Made by a program: the position numbers and the translations under genes. Positions 32,062 to 42,977 of a DNA stretch of 64,000 nt are shown one piece after another. The DNA is from Dolomedes plantarius. Its lineage: Eukaryota > Arthropoda > Arachnida > Araneae > Dolomedidae. The notes under the pieces were generated by a model. That model was not told where the DNA came from and did no database searches. It saw only the letters and a list, made by a program, of their open reading frames with translations. The stretch's first letter is position 1. Each line of letters begins with the position of its first letter. Where the stretch lies: assembly GCA_907164885.2 (NCBI GenBank), contig OU015496.1, positions 163,915,850-163,979,849 of the forward strand. Direction: 5' to 3'.

Positions 32062-33148
32062 TGTAGCGAACTGAGGTTCGTAGTTTCAACCAGTAGATGA
32101 ACTAACACACCAGGTATACATCACTCATTACATAAACAAAACAAATGCAATTTATTGAGCAATTTGATGATGATGAGATATGTACACTGCACAGATGTAA
32201 GATGAACTTCGTAAACTTAGGAAATCACACTCGATTTAATCGGCGTGGGGCGGAGTAAGAACACAGAAGTCCGCTAGGCTAGCAGAACTGGCTCTGCTTC
32301 AATGATGAAGAAACGGCACTTCGTCCTGATGGGAAAGGGGCTCCCCAATAATATCAACGGCGGTGACCACTGCACGCACCCGGTAGCGATGAAAATATTA
32401 AATTAAGGAGAAAGGACTTCTCACTGGAAAATAAGGTAGCAAAGGCTACTTCCACGAAGACTGGTCTCCGACAAATTAGCGGAGTATGTTTACTCCTGCA
32501 GGAACTAAATCGTCGCTGCAAACAGTCACAAGGGACTCTTGAACCTCTAAGGGCGGCAAACCCGGCTGCTCTTAAACTGGATCCGCTACGTGTCAGGAAC
32601 AAAAAAGACGCAAGCCACGACTAAGGGATCCATTCTCTTTTATAGGAGAGCCTCCACCGGATATTGCATCACTCTCCGGAAAGGTCGAACGATCTAGAAC
32701 AAGTGAGCAACGGAAATGGGTTTCCTGGGGAGATAATGAAATATTTTCCCCGGGTCTAAAGCGGCCGCCTTTTTAGTTTGTCCTCAAAGCCACTTCAAAG
32801 AGTCTCAAAGGGCCGCTTCGGTAAAATGCGAAGGGCACGAGTCCTTTTGTTTAGGCACGCGACGCCTCCAGGATGTTGCTTAACAACTGATAGTTCATGA
32901 ATGAAAATCACCTGGAGTCTCCTGTCATTTATAACTGACGTCAACCGGTGTCACCCGGCAGCGATGACTAAATCAAGAAAAATGACCGAGGTCACCTAAC
33001 GTTCTGTGGAACAAGTCTATCGGATGAACAAAGGGTAAAATGCCGTCAGCATTTTGCCACCGGAGTTGTCGGGATTCTTTTGATGACTCTCAGGCCGAGA
33101 TAGAAGAATTTCTTTTGTTAACGGAGAGGTTGAAATGCAATACTCTAC
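32062..33148 (-). repeat. 5' LTR of the Gmr1-like element
   Basis: Near-identical partner of the LTR at 25234-26321, with the TATA box at 32637-32644 on the minus strand. About 13 substitutions separate the two LTRs, roughly 1.2 percent, indicating a young insertion. Confidence 0.95.
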
Positions 33149-33305
33149 AATGTTTAACCGGGGTTGGGGGGTCACAACCCCCCCAGTCATCAACTATACC
33201 ACCTCCAATTCCGTTTTTTGCTTATTTATATATGTCTACCTTATTTCAGGTTATAGGAGTATTAAATGGTCACATCTGCCCTTTTAATCATCTTAATTTT
33301 AAATA

Positions 33306-33345
<40 letters not shown>

Positions 33346-33589
33346 CATGTGAAAACATTAATTAAATTTAAAAGGGGGGCCGCAGAATAATCAATTTTAA
33401 CATTAAAATCACTGGCAAAACGCGTTGGAAAAAAGGGTTTTCCCCGTTTCGGAAGATGACCTCGATTCGAGAAATTGAAGTTCCATGTTAAAAAAATCAA
33501 TTGTTGACCAAATTCATAAAGGTCGATTTTTCTGAGCTATCCTTTTTAAGAAGAGACTTTATTGATAACCAAGTACGGACAGACATTAC

Positions 33590-33780
33590 TAATCAACTAG
33601 CCGGAGCAGAAGCCAAGAACCCCCTGCCTGAGGAGTAATTCGAACCCAAGTCCTAGTACAGACATAATCAGAATTAAACGTTTCGGAACTACGGTGGAGA
33701 GACTGACCCGATCCAGAAACAGAAGCCAGGAGCCTCATGCCTAAGAAGTTATTCCGAGCCCGAGTCCTGGTCCAGCTATC
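33590..33780 (-). repeat. Two diverged tRNA-like repeat units
   Basis: GAGCAGAAGCCAAGAACCCC and its variant AAACAGAAGCCAGGAGCCTC lie about 110 bp apart. Each is followed by a sequence whose complement resembles an RNA polymerase III box B (GGGTTCGAAT, decayed in the other unit). They may be remnants of a minus-strand SINE dimer, but tail and target duplication were not found. Confidence 0.3.
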
Positions 33781-34836
33781 CCCAGAAATGAGTGAGTCAA
33801 AGTCAAATTTTTGATTAGTTCAGATCCCACCTGGTAAATGAGTTTTTATTTGCGGGAATAGTAGTTAAAAATATAATTTTGGAAGGAGTTTTTTATAAGT
33901 TAGGCTGTTTTTATTACGCTCCCTGAATCTAGCAAAGTATATTAAGTAAACACCTGTCTTTCTTAAACACAAAGAGTTGTGCTAATTAGTAAACTGTATT
34001 GTATATATTGATATTGATGAGAAAATGTGCAAATAATATAAATTGTAAATAAATAAGTTTTTTTTTTGTTATTTAAAATTTGAATCAGTTTTCTTCTTTT
34101 TAGTTTATTTTTGAGAGTCTAAGTTTTAGGTTGCCAAAGTCATGATTTGTTCGTATGCCAATTTAATGTCCAGAGTCTAGGGTTGAATTCAACAAAACAA
34201 TTCTACACAACGCTCCCAACTACCCTTTAATTAAAATATAAAAAGTATTAGCCATTTAAAGTGCGAATTCACGCCCAATTAAATAAATTTCGGACAGGCA
34301 TCACGACAAATATTATTATCAAAGAAGCATATTATTCGGCCTTTTTTTCGTTAAATTGTAGTCTATTGTTGTTTATCTTAATGAAAGGATATCTGTTAAA
34401 GTAAAGCGGCAAGTAAAATTACTGTAAATTACTGATTTATTTAAAAGCAAAAAACGACGTAAAAGGAGAGAAAATGAACGTAGCAGATACATTATAATAA
34501 ACAAAGAATGCACATTATATGGAATTTTTTGTTACAGATAGAATATACAGAAGGAATTTCAATATCTAGAAGCCATAAATTTTTTTTCATTTGCTCTGGG
34601 CATTGGAAATTATTTTACAAATATTTTAATAAATGGTAGAAGCTGAAAGGAGACTAAAACTATATACAGGCAAAAACTTAACTGATATTAAGTTGACTGC
34701 CTACGTTAAAATGCCGATTTTTGGTCAAAATGTCGAATTTTTTAATATTATTTTATATAATAGGGTATTCTTTTGAGAATCCAAAACTTCTATAATTTTA
34801 TTTTTCGATACGGAAAAGTTATAGCTAATTTAATAA

Positions 34837-34867
34837 ACCGGAAGTGAAATTTTAAAAACCGGAAGTG
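34837..34867 (+). promoter_or_regulatory. Two ETS/GABP-like sites 21 bp apart
   Basis: The decamer ACCGGAAGTG, the ideal GABP/ETS site, occurs at 34837-34846 and 34858-34867, two helical turns apart. ETS pairs are common in TATA-less promoters, but no gene is recognisable beside them. Confidence 0.25.
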
Positions 34868-36447
34868 ACATTTAAAGGGCCAGCAGATATGTAAACAACA
34901 GTGTTTTTTAGCGTTTTTTTACTCTATTTCTTTTCAATTGTCAATAAATATTATAATTGTTAAATCTAGATTCATTATTTGCACCTGGCAACAGTTTTTT
35001 ATCAATTTGTTTTCGTGAAACGGCAACAACTGCGATTTAACAATGCTTGTTTACATTCTTTCATGCTCGTTCGATGTTTCATTCTACCCTTTATTTTTGA
35101 TTAGGTTTTGCATTGATCTTCACTGTTTTTGCATTTAAATTCTTTTTTTGCATTTACAATCTATCTTTCCCCATCATTTCATCATGATGGAAAGGATAAA
35201 AAACTATTTTCACTGGTAATAGTAATAAACTATCAGGTTAGAGATTGAAAAAGGTAACAAAATTTTACTACAGTTCAAAATCGCGCTCGCAATATAATAA
35301 AAGTTGAGTATCTCTCATCTGAAATGTCTAGGAACGGAAAAGTTATGTATTTAGGAATTTTCCCAATTTTAAAACATCAGATATACTTGAAACTTTTGAA
35401 AACCCCGATATCTTGAGGGAAGGGATCCAAGTTTAAGCTCAAAATATGCTTACTATGTTACATACACCTCTTATGTGCATAGCCTGTAGACAATTTATGA
35501 TTAAAATCTAATAATTCTAGACATGGATAAAAGTTTGAGTACATTGAGCCAACAGAGATGCATAAGAACCTCAGCAGCTCACTACGACAGTCTGTTGTTT
35601 TTGGCATCAATATCATTAATCTAAATTTATAGGCTACGTATTGGCATTTATTTTTAAACATATTCACGCAGGAGGAGTACTTAAGAGTTAAAAAAAAAAA
35701 ACCTCTGGTACAGTAATAACACAGGTCTGCATTAAGCATTTTTTAAAGAGCTGCTTTGGTTATTCCAGATATTCTTTATATTTTTCTGTACTCTGAATCG
35801 GAAAATGACCTCCGTTTTGTCATAGGACATCACGTTTCTTGACAATTCAGATAACTATGTTAAATAAGGCAATACTTCAAAATAAATTAAAATAGACTTA
35901 TAAATTTTTTATTACAAATTTTACATGAAAATCATTTTTGAATTGCAATGAGCTCACTAAAACCCACTAAAATCGTTTCTTCTTCCCTGTGAGACTCCTC
36001 TTGGCACATTTACGCCTGTGAGTAGCATCTGGAATAAATAATCCAACAGAGATAGATAAAAATAATACAAATATAGACAAGAAACAAACAGAAATCAAGC
36101 ACTCTGGGCATCCACTTAGGATGCAGGTAAGCCCAAAAGACATCCCAATGCCCCGAGTCCCCCAAAGAAGCAATAAGTCAAAAAGAAAATGAAAAGACAA
36201 ACACAACTTACAGTATGGGCTGAACGCACCTTACATGCAAGCACACAAAATCCTAATGCAAAATAAAAGATGCGTACACACCCCAATTCCGTAAGTGACG
36301 GTTATGGCGAAACAGCAGCCAATTCTATCCTAAAAATTACGTTATTGTAACATTACTATAGCGCCACCCCCCATTGCAGCCTAACCAAATTAAAACATAA
36401 ATACTTTTCTAAACATCTTTAAAAATTCCTGAGTCTAAATGCCATTT

Positions 36448-38416
36448 TTAAAAAACTTTTAAATTGCCGAAATTCTTAGGGAAATCGTTTTTTCTTAAGT
36501 TTTCCTCGAAAATGCTACATGTCTCCAAAAAATCCCCAGCGTTGTTACATATGTTTTTTATTCTGTAAAGTTGTGAGTAAAAAATATTATAATAAATTTT
36601 ATAGTTTAAGTTGCTATGGAAATTGGTAAACGTAATAACCTCGAAGTTAAAATCTAACCTTTTATCATATATCCCTATTTTTATTTCTCTATTTTGAATT
36701 TTAATTTTTAAATCCAGATAAGTGGCACAAAGATTATTATCGTTAGTCCGGTTTAAAGTTAGTTCCTTTGGGTAGATTTGATTAAGAAATTCCAAATTGT
36801 TGCAGTTAAAAATTATAAGATCATCAATATATCTAAATCCGGTAACATTATTTGAGTTAAGAAATTTAGTTTCGTAAAAATGTAAGAATAGGTTGGCAAA
36901 TGCACTAGAATAGCTATTTCCCATAGGTATACCCTTTATCTGCTTAAAGAAACATAAGCCATTAAAGAGGTAGTTTTCAAAAATATTAAATTTACATAAA
37001 TCAATCCAGTCACATTTTAATATTAAAGTACTATCTAAATAAGCATCATAAATTTCTGAACAGATAAACATTAAATTATCATGCGGAATACTGGTAAACA
37101 GGTTTTCAAAATCAAACGTGTATATGCTATCAATATTCTTACTTTTTAAAAAATGTAGAACATCATGGTTATTATTTATAATAAAGCTACACTGCTGGCC
37201 ACCCAAATTGCAACACCAAGAAAGACAAGAGATATCACAACAAAATTTATTTTGTACATAACATGTTGACCAAGTATCAAATGATTAAATTTATAGACTT
37301 CTGTGTAGTGTGGTTCCTGCCAAAATCAGTAGCCAGAGTAGCCGCCATTGTTGGAGATCACCGCTGCCACACGCCTCGGCATTGATTCTAAGACACTTTG
37401 GATGAGTTCTTGATCAAAAGATGATCACTGTTTTCGACGAGGCATAATTGATCGTTTTTTTTTTTGAAAAAACCACAAGAAAAACACAATTGCCGAACTT
37501 GAAATCGTCGAAATCTCCAAGCCTTAAATAGCGCTTTGAAGTGGCGCCGCAGGCGCGCGTGATGATGTGCGTCTGCGCTGAAATTCTAATCATTTGCATA
37601 TCTCACCTCCGCTAATGCATGTTGTAAATTTCATGTTATTTGCATGTTTCCTTCAGGGTGTTGCATTTACAGTGGCCAGCAGTGTATTTTCGGTAACTTT
37701 AATTTTATTTAGAATAATTTTTAAATAGCTAAAGAACTTTTTACTGAACAAAGTATTATAACAATTTGTACTACAAGTAACAAACCTAAATTTAGTAGGT
37801 ACTTTATGGAATTTTATGGTAGGAAACAGGTAAGGGTACTTTATGCTATTAATCTTAAATTAAATTTTTTGTTAAAAGCTAAAATCCTATTATCTATTTC
37901 TTTTTTGGTAAGGTTAATTTTTTGATAGGTATTATTTGAGTTGTATTCCCTAGAAATTAACTGCTTAAAATAATCTTTACACATAAAACCAAAGTTATTT
38001 TCAGCCTTATCAACAACCGTAATAATAAACTTATTTTTTAAACCTTTAATTTTACTGTATAGAACTTTGTTTAGAAAGAAACCCCTCTTGTCCTTCATAC
38101 CATACTCTTCATAATTCCTTTTTATATCCTGTAAAATATGCACATTCCACTCCATAAAACCTTCGATAGGCCAATTGTACTTCCTTGCTAATTTAATTAT
38201 GCAGTAATCTAAGTCTTTAGTGATAGAACTTATAATTTGCATTAAATTTACCTTATTTCTTACCCTAAATTTTGAGCCCTTACGTAGAACTTCCCTCAAC
38301 CTAACATCTTTAACAATATTAAGATCCCCTGTTACAATATGCCCCGAATTTGGATTTACAAAGTTTTTAAACTCCTCAATATGACAATTACAATTGATAG
38401 AACTTATAATTTGCAT
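36448..38416 (-). pseudogene. Penelope-like reverse transcriptase, split
   Basis: Two frames flank an inserted DNA transposon. The upstream part (38416-37841) has GHIVTGDLNIVKDVRLREVL and KNKFIITVVDKAENNFGFMC, conserved N-terminal blocks of Penelope polymerases, and runs on through FHKVPTKFRFVTCSTNC up to the insertion. The downstream part (37190-36448) holds the RT core: FDFENLFTSIPHDNL, QIKGIPMGNSYSSAFANLF and the catalytic FRYIDDL. The first six residues of the downstream open frame come from the inserted element. There is no GIY-YIG endonuclease motif before the stop near 36448, so this copy belongs to an endonuclease-lacking type or is 3'-shortened. Confidence 0.85.
37190..37684 (-). mobile_element. 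Tc1 deletion derivative (MITE-like), 495 bp
   Basis: Flanked by TA (37188-37189, 37685-37686) and ending CACTGCTGGCCAC on both sides. It is an internally deleted relative of the 1.4-kb Tc1 element at 40544-41968. It keeps both ends, the first ~13 codons and the last ~27 codons of the transposase. The junction at about 37409-37412 shows a four-base microhomology (CAAG on the coding strand). It carries the same TGA at codon 7 as the longer copy. Confidence 0.9.
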
Positions 38417-38759
38417 TAAATTTATGGTTAGGCTCCCTGATGACGAGACCTGTCGGTTACCTCTGTTGTTTTATGGTTCAGTTCCGGCACTTATACAGAA
38501 TCTTGCAGTTGGTGCGTGGATGCCCAGAGTGCTTGATTTCTGTTTGTATCTTGTCTATATTTGTATTATTTTTTATCTATCTCTGTTGGATTATTTATTT
38601 GTTTTTTTTTCATTATGAGGATATGAAGCTTCTGCGCTATCCTCTATTGAAAATGTTTACTTTGCAGGATATGTTTTATGTTAAAGTGATTTAGCAGTCT
38701 ATGCTTGTTTTTTAATTTTTTTAATTTTTGTTTATTTCTATTGTTTATATTTTAGCATC

Positions 38760-40320
38760 TGAAATGTCTCTCTGAAGCGTCCAACAGTAGTCTGCCATCA
38801 ATGTAATGCTCCATTTTCCCTGATATCTTTTTTCCATCTCTTTAATGTCCTGGTGGAATCGTTCATCTTGTTCTTCACTCACAGCTAGCTCCCAAATTTT
38901 CAGGAAAGTAGTCAATGTGGGATTGGCGGAAATGCACTTTCAAACTCATCAGGTAACCTAAAGCTTGAAATGCTTTCAGCATTCGTCCGACGATCTTTTT
39001 TGTAGTCAGTATCTTTCTTATTGTCTAAAAATTTCTCTACGACCTCTTTAAATGCAATCCACCCTTCTTTTTGAGAATCCGTCATGGTATTGACAAAATC
39101 TTGATCAGCTATAAGCCTTCAAATGTTTGGTCCAACGAACACACCTTCCTTCAATTTTGCCTCCGAGAGGCCTGGAAACATGGTGACCAAAAATTTGAAG
39201 CATTCTCCACCTCTTGGAAGTGATTTCACGAATTACTTCATCAACCACAATTTTATATGGAAAGGTGGTAGAGGAACTTTATGTGGAGGTACCAAAGTTT
39301 CTCGGAGGCCATTGTTTTGACCGGCTGTGAGCACCATCTGCTGCCAACTCTTCTTCGTCCAGTGATTTTGTCGGTCTCGACTGTCCCATAGACACAGAAA
39401 ACAAGGGTATTTGGCATATCTAGCTTGTTGCCCAAGCAGCATGCATAAGACATTTAAATCCCCACACACTTGCCAACCATGGTCTTCATATTTAAGTTTA
39501 CGAAGAACCAATTCGAAGTTCTCGTCGGTTTCCTTCAAGCGTACGGAATGACCTACAGGGATGGAAGCGTAAAAACCGCCGTTGTGGAGCAAAACTGCTT
39601 TGAGACTTCTTTTTGAAGAATCTATGAAAAGACGCCATTGCATTGAATCATATTGGATTTTGAATTGACTCATCAAACCTTCGACATCAATGCAATAAAC
39701 TAACTTGTCTTCCTGGGCAAAGTAAGGAATGAACTCCTTTTCACGATGTCTGGACCATGAAAAAGACACTCCTAGCAACAATAAATTCTTGCTTTTGAGC
39801 CTTGAACCGAGTAACTCAGTGGTATCTTTGGGAAGATTCAAATTTCTTACCAAATCATTCAACGCCTCCTTTTGAAAAATTTTGGTCTTCTATCATCTTT
39901 AAAGTCAGAACTTGATTCGTCATCTGGTTCAGGTATGACTTCACCTTCATCGGAGCTAGGTATATCTTTCAAGGTAACAGGGGGCTTGGTTACTGGCATA
40001 TCTGTGCCATGGGAGTTGGGACGAATCGCTGAGTGGAGATTGGAGTATGAAATGAAATGCTTCCATTTGGAATTATACCCTTTTACATCGCATGAACAAA
40101 AATAGCAGTCTTCACTACGGTTCTTTTGCTTTCGCCATACCATAGGAATCCCATAACGGAAAACTTTTTTCTTACCCGTGAACCAATTTCGGAGGTCCTC
40201 AACACTCCGCCTACACACTTTATGAGGCATCGAAACTTTATATTGATCTCCAAGTTTTAGTCCGAAGTATGCGAAGTATACTTTTTTCAGAAAGTCTGTG
40301 TTATTCAGCTGTTGCTTCAA
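38760..40320 (-). pseudogene. Multi-copy arthropod ORF of unknown function, decayed
   Basis: I recognise this as a family of intronless hypothetical proteins found in many copies in arthropod genomes; its function is unknown to me and it is probably transposon-borne. The N-terminal frame (40320-39859) has VCRRSVEDLRNWFTGKKK, YGIPMVWRKQKN and DCYFCSCDVKGYNSKWKH, a Cys-containing module, then an acidic stretch. The second frame (39862-39233) has LLGSRLKSKNLLL, WRLFIDSSKRSLKAVLLHNG and AKYPCFLCLWDSRDRQ. Further fragments down to ~38770 read QSHIDYFPENLGA, SEEQDERFHQDI and MADYCWTLQRDIS. At least three frameshifts and two stops are visible, so it is a pseudogene. Confidence 0.7.
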
Positions 40321-40543
40321 TACTGTATATTCACCACAAATGAAACAGAAACTGTCAGGAGAATTAATTCACTTCCGCGGCGCCATACCACTAACTTGGG
40401 TAAATATATGAGAGGAGGGTATTATGGAATACCATTTACATTTCTAAAAATAACTTTACTGGTTTTTGAATAAAAATCACCAAATCATCATGAGTACATA
40501 CTATAACTAATTCTAATGAACTGTCATTTGTAAAATAATACTA

Positions 40544-41968
40544 CACTGCTGGCCACTGTAAATGCAACACCCTGAAGGAAACATGCAAATAACATGAAAG
40601 TTACAACATGCATTAGCGGAGGTAAGATATGCAAATGATTAGAATTTCAGCGCAGACGCACATCACGCGCGCCTGTGGCGCCACTTCAAAGCGCTATTTA
40701 AGGCTTGGAGATTTCGATGATTTCAAGTTCGGCAATTGTGTTTTTCTTGTGGTTTTTCAAAAAAAAAAACGATCAATTATGCCTCGTCGAAAACAGTGAT
40801 CATCTTTTGATCAAGTATCCGAGTTCGACAGAGGAAGGATAGTGGCCTACCGAGATTGTGGATTATCTTTCAGGGAAATCGGTAGTCGTGTTGGACGAAA
40901 CCAAACAACTGTAATGCGGATATGTGATCGTTGGATGCAGGAGGGTACGACGGACCGGCGTGTTCGATCGCATCCACCTCAGCATCCTCAGCCTCGCATC
41001 CACTTCACGTGATGACAGGCAAATTGTGCGCATGGCAGTGACGGATCGCTCAGTCACATCACGAACCATAGCACAGCACATGCAGTCTGTAACGCATCAT
41101 CCAGTGTCTGCGCGTACCATTCGACGCCGTTTACATCAAAGTGGTCTGTCCGCAAGACGTCTATTGCTTTGTCTACCCTTGACGCAGAACCACAGACGTC
41201 TCCGCCGCCAATGGTGCGATGACAGAAGGATGTGGACGGCAGAATGGAATGAAATTGTCTTTACTGACGAGTCACGCTTCTGTCTGCAACACCACGATGG
41301 TCGCATTTGAGTCTGGAGACACCGTGAAGAGAGGATGCTGAACAGCTGCGTTATGCACCGCCACACTGGTCCTGCACCGGGTATTATAGTATGGGGCGGT
41401 ATTGGATATCACTCTCGCACACCTATAGTACGCATTGCCGGTACTTTAAACAGCCAGCGCTACATCTCCGAGGTGTAGGATCCAGTTGTCCTTCCTTACC
41501 TTCAGGGCTTGCCCACAGCCATATTTCAACAGGATAATGCGCGACCACACGTGGCACGCATTGTCCAACGGTTCTTCGTCAATCGCCAGATTGAATTGCT
41601 TCCCTGGCCGCATCGCTCTCCGGATCTTTCGCCGATAGAAAACATGTGGTCCATGGTTGCTCTACGATTGACCCAGATTCCATACCCAGCTGCCACAGCA
41701 GATCAACTTTGGCAACGTGTGGAAGCTGCTTGGTCTGCTGTACCCCAAGAACTCCTCCAAAGTCTCTTTGAATCAATGCCGAGGCGTGTGGCAGCGGTGA
41801 TCTCCAACAATAGCGGCTACTCTGGCTACTGATTTTGGCAGGAACCACACTTCACAGAAGTCTATAAATTTAATCATTTGATACTTGGTCAACATGTTAT
41901 CTACAAAATAAATTTTGTTGTGATATCTCTTGTCTTTCTTGGTGTTGCAATTTGGATGGCCAGCAGTG
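40544..41968 (+). mobile_element. Tc1-family transposon, 1.4 kb
   Basis: TA-flanked (40542-40543 and 41969-41970), with inverted ends CACTGCTGGCCA. Subterminal sequence continues to AAATGCAACACC on the left and, on the complement of the right end, CAAATTGCAACACC. One disrupted transposase gene fills most of the interior. It is the longer relative of the derivative at 37190-37684. Confidence 0.92.
40779..41832 (+). pseudogene. Tc1-type transposase, disrupted
   Basis: The ATG at 40779 opens MPRRKQ and then meets TGA as codon 7. The frame continues with FDRGRIVAYRDCGLSFREIG and a second helix-turn-helix region with SARTIRRRL. The catalytic part has FTDESRF, then FQQDNARPH and SPDLSPIENMW, with 34 residues between the second Asp and the Glu, the classic Tc1 spacing. 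A frameshift lies near 41005. TGA at 41308-41310 replaces an expected Arg, and TAG near 41477-41479 interrupts SEV*DPVV. The C-terminus VISNNSGYSGY is intact. Two of the stops fit CGA to TGA changes at CpG. Confidence 0.88.
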
Positions 41969-42145
41969 TATTTATTTTGCTGTTTCAAAAAAAGTTACAA
42001 ATGGAGGTTAATATGAAATAGTCGGGTAATATGGAATAGGTGGTTTAAACCATTGAAAAACTAATTAGACTTCATAAAACATAGTTATTTTTAAGTAGAA
42101 AAACCATATTTTTAAGATTATGTGCATGTCATTTCTGCTTCTAGT

Positions 42146-42545
42146 CTATTTACAAAAGTCACAGATATAATCTTCTTTCTCTGCTCCGGTAGAGTCAATA
42201 TGAGCCCGCAAAGAACAGCTGAAGCATTGAATCAAAATTTCCCCTTGTTGATCTTCGGAGAATTTTCCGTTACACATGATATATTCAGCGTCTTTGTTTT
42301 CCAATTCTTTAGTTGATGGCATGAAGTCCATTACAGATGATACACCAGAATGGAATAGTTCATCGCTGCTAACACAGGAGTCATTTCTAGTAGGTTTAGG
42401 TCTAGAAGGTCAGTCTAATTTCTTAACAGGGGGTCTTTGAATGTTCGATTTCTTTTGTTGTTTTGAAGCTTCTGGTTCCTTCTTTATGTCCTTTTCTTTC
42501 AGTTCATCCTCTAACTCTTTTTTTATATGGGGAGTAGGTTATTAC
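42146..42545 (-). pseudogene. pogo-type transposase C-terminus with PHD-like finger
   Basis: The minus strand reads ITYSPYKKRVEDELKEKD and a Lys-rich stretch, meets one stop, then continues to a Cys-rich end: YIMCNGKF, GEILIQCFSC, LRAHID and YICDFC. The CxxF..IQCxxC..xH..CDxC pattern matches the PHD-like finger at the C-terminus of many arthropod pogo/jerky-type transposases. One expected Cys appears as Asn and another is lost, so zinc binding is doubtful. The DDE domain is missing. Confidence 0.6.
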
Positions 42546-42977
42546 AGAAGATCCAGCTTTCCTGCTTCTAAGGGGATTATGGAATACCTAGTATTCCATA
42601 ATACCCGACACGCCATCATGGAACATAAACCTTTAAACTGATGGACAAAACATTGTCAGCTAAAAAACGACCACATTATAACAAACTACAATTCTTTTAG
42701 TGTACATTATGCTTAACATCAATGTTCAAGTCAGATGTGTACTAGTAGGTTAAAATGTTTGAAAACTTACCTGCAAAAACTCTTGAAAATCACAAAACAT
42801 ATTTTGTTCTCTAGCGAGTGGTACGACAACAACAAGCGGTCAACTCTCGGTGCACTGCATCATGGGAGTCTTTCTTGAATAGTTCATGGTATTCGCACAT
42901 GATAGCAGCACTAAACAGAGCCGAAACCTAGGTATTCCATATTACCCGACTATTCCACAATACCCTCCTCTCCTCTA

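Larger units (their letters stand above)
25234..33148 (-). mobile_element. Gmr1-like Ty3/gypsy LTR retrotransposon, 7.9 kb
   Basis: Two ~1.09 kb LTRs (25234-26321 and 32062-33148) flank gag-pol on the minus strand. The LTRs run TGTAGCGAACTGAGG to CAATACTCTACA and differ at about 13 positions by my count. The 4-bp duplication ATGT lies at 25230-25233 and 33149-33152. Reading the minus strand the order is gag with coiled-coil repeats, SCAN-like capsid, CCHC knuckle, protease (DTGS), integrase, RT (YIDD), RNase H. Integrase before RT is the arrangement known from Gmr1-type gypsy elements and from copia, whereas ordinary gypsy has it after RNase H. Lesions: one frameshift in gag, one at a 15-bp homopolymer, one in-frame TGA in integrase. 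The low LTR divergence implies recent insertion. Confidence 0.93.
33149..35966. other. 2.8 kb without recognisable gene
   Basis: Mostly AT-rich DNA. It holds an (AT)n tract at about 33310-33340, a possible SINE-like duplication at 33590-33780 and paired ETS-like sites at 34837-34867. The minus-strand frame at 35458-35739 has no recognisable motif. Confidence 0.5.
35967..38620 (-). mobile_element. Penelope-like retroelement (PLE)
   Basis: The minus strand carries a Penelope-type reverse transcriptase gene (36448-38416) with a ~480-bp 3' region down to about 35967. A segment of that 3' region, around 36026-36112, reappears inverted at 38512-38604 beyond the 5' end (GTGGATGCCCAGAGTGCTTG onward). 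Such inverted partial end copies are typical of Penelope insertions. A 30-bp direct repeat (38221-38250 and 38395-38424) marks the 5' junction. The element is interrupted by a 495-bp Tc1 derivative at 37190-37684. Confidence 0.8.
40409..42975 (-). mobile_element. pogo-like element carrying a nested Tc1
   Basis: Inverted ends share GAGAGGAGGGTATTATGGAA (40410 onward) and its near-match at 42951-42972, each adjacent to TA. Internal copies of the TATGGAATA word lie near 42021, 42570-42600 (as a palindrome) and 42930, so the ends have several subterminal repeats. The C-terminus of a pogo-type transposase remains at 42146-42545. The Tc1 element at 40544-41968 is inserted inside. Without it the element is about 1.15 kb and internally deleted. 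Confidence 0.65.

Noticed and set aside
38436..38456. CTGATGACGAGACCTGTCGG as a hammerhead ribozyme in the Penelope-like element
   Set aside because: Penelope elements can carry hammerheads and CTGATGA is the first core box, but I could not pair the required stems or find a GAAA core box next to it.
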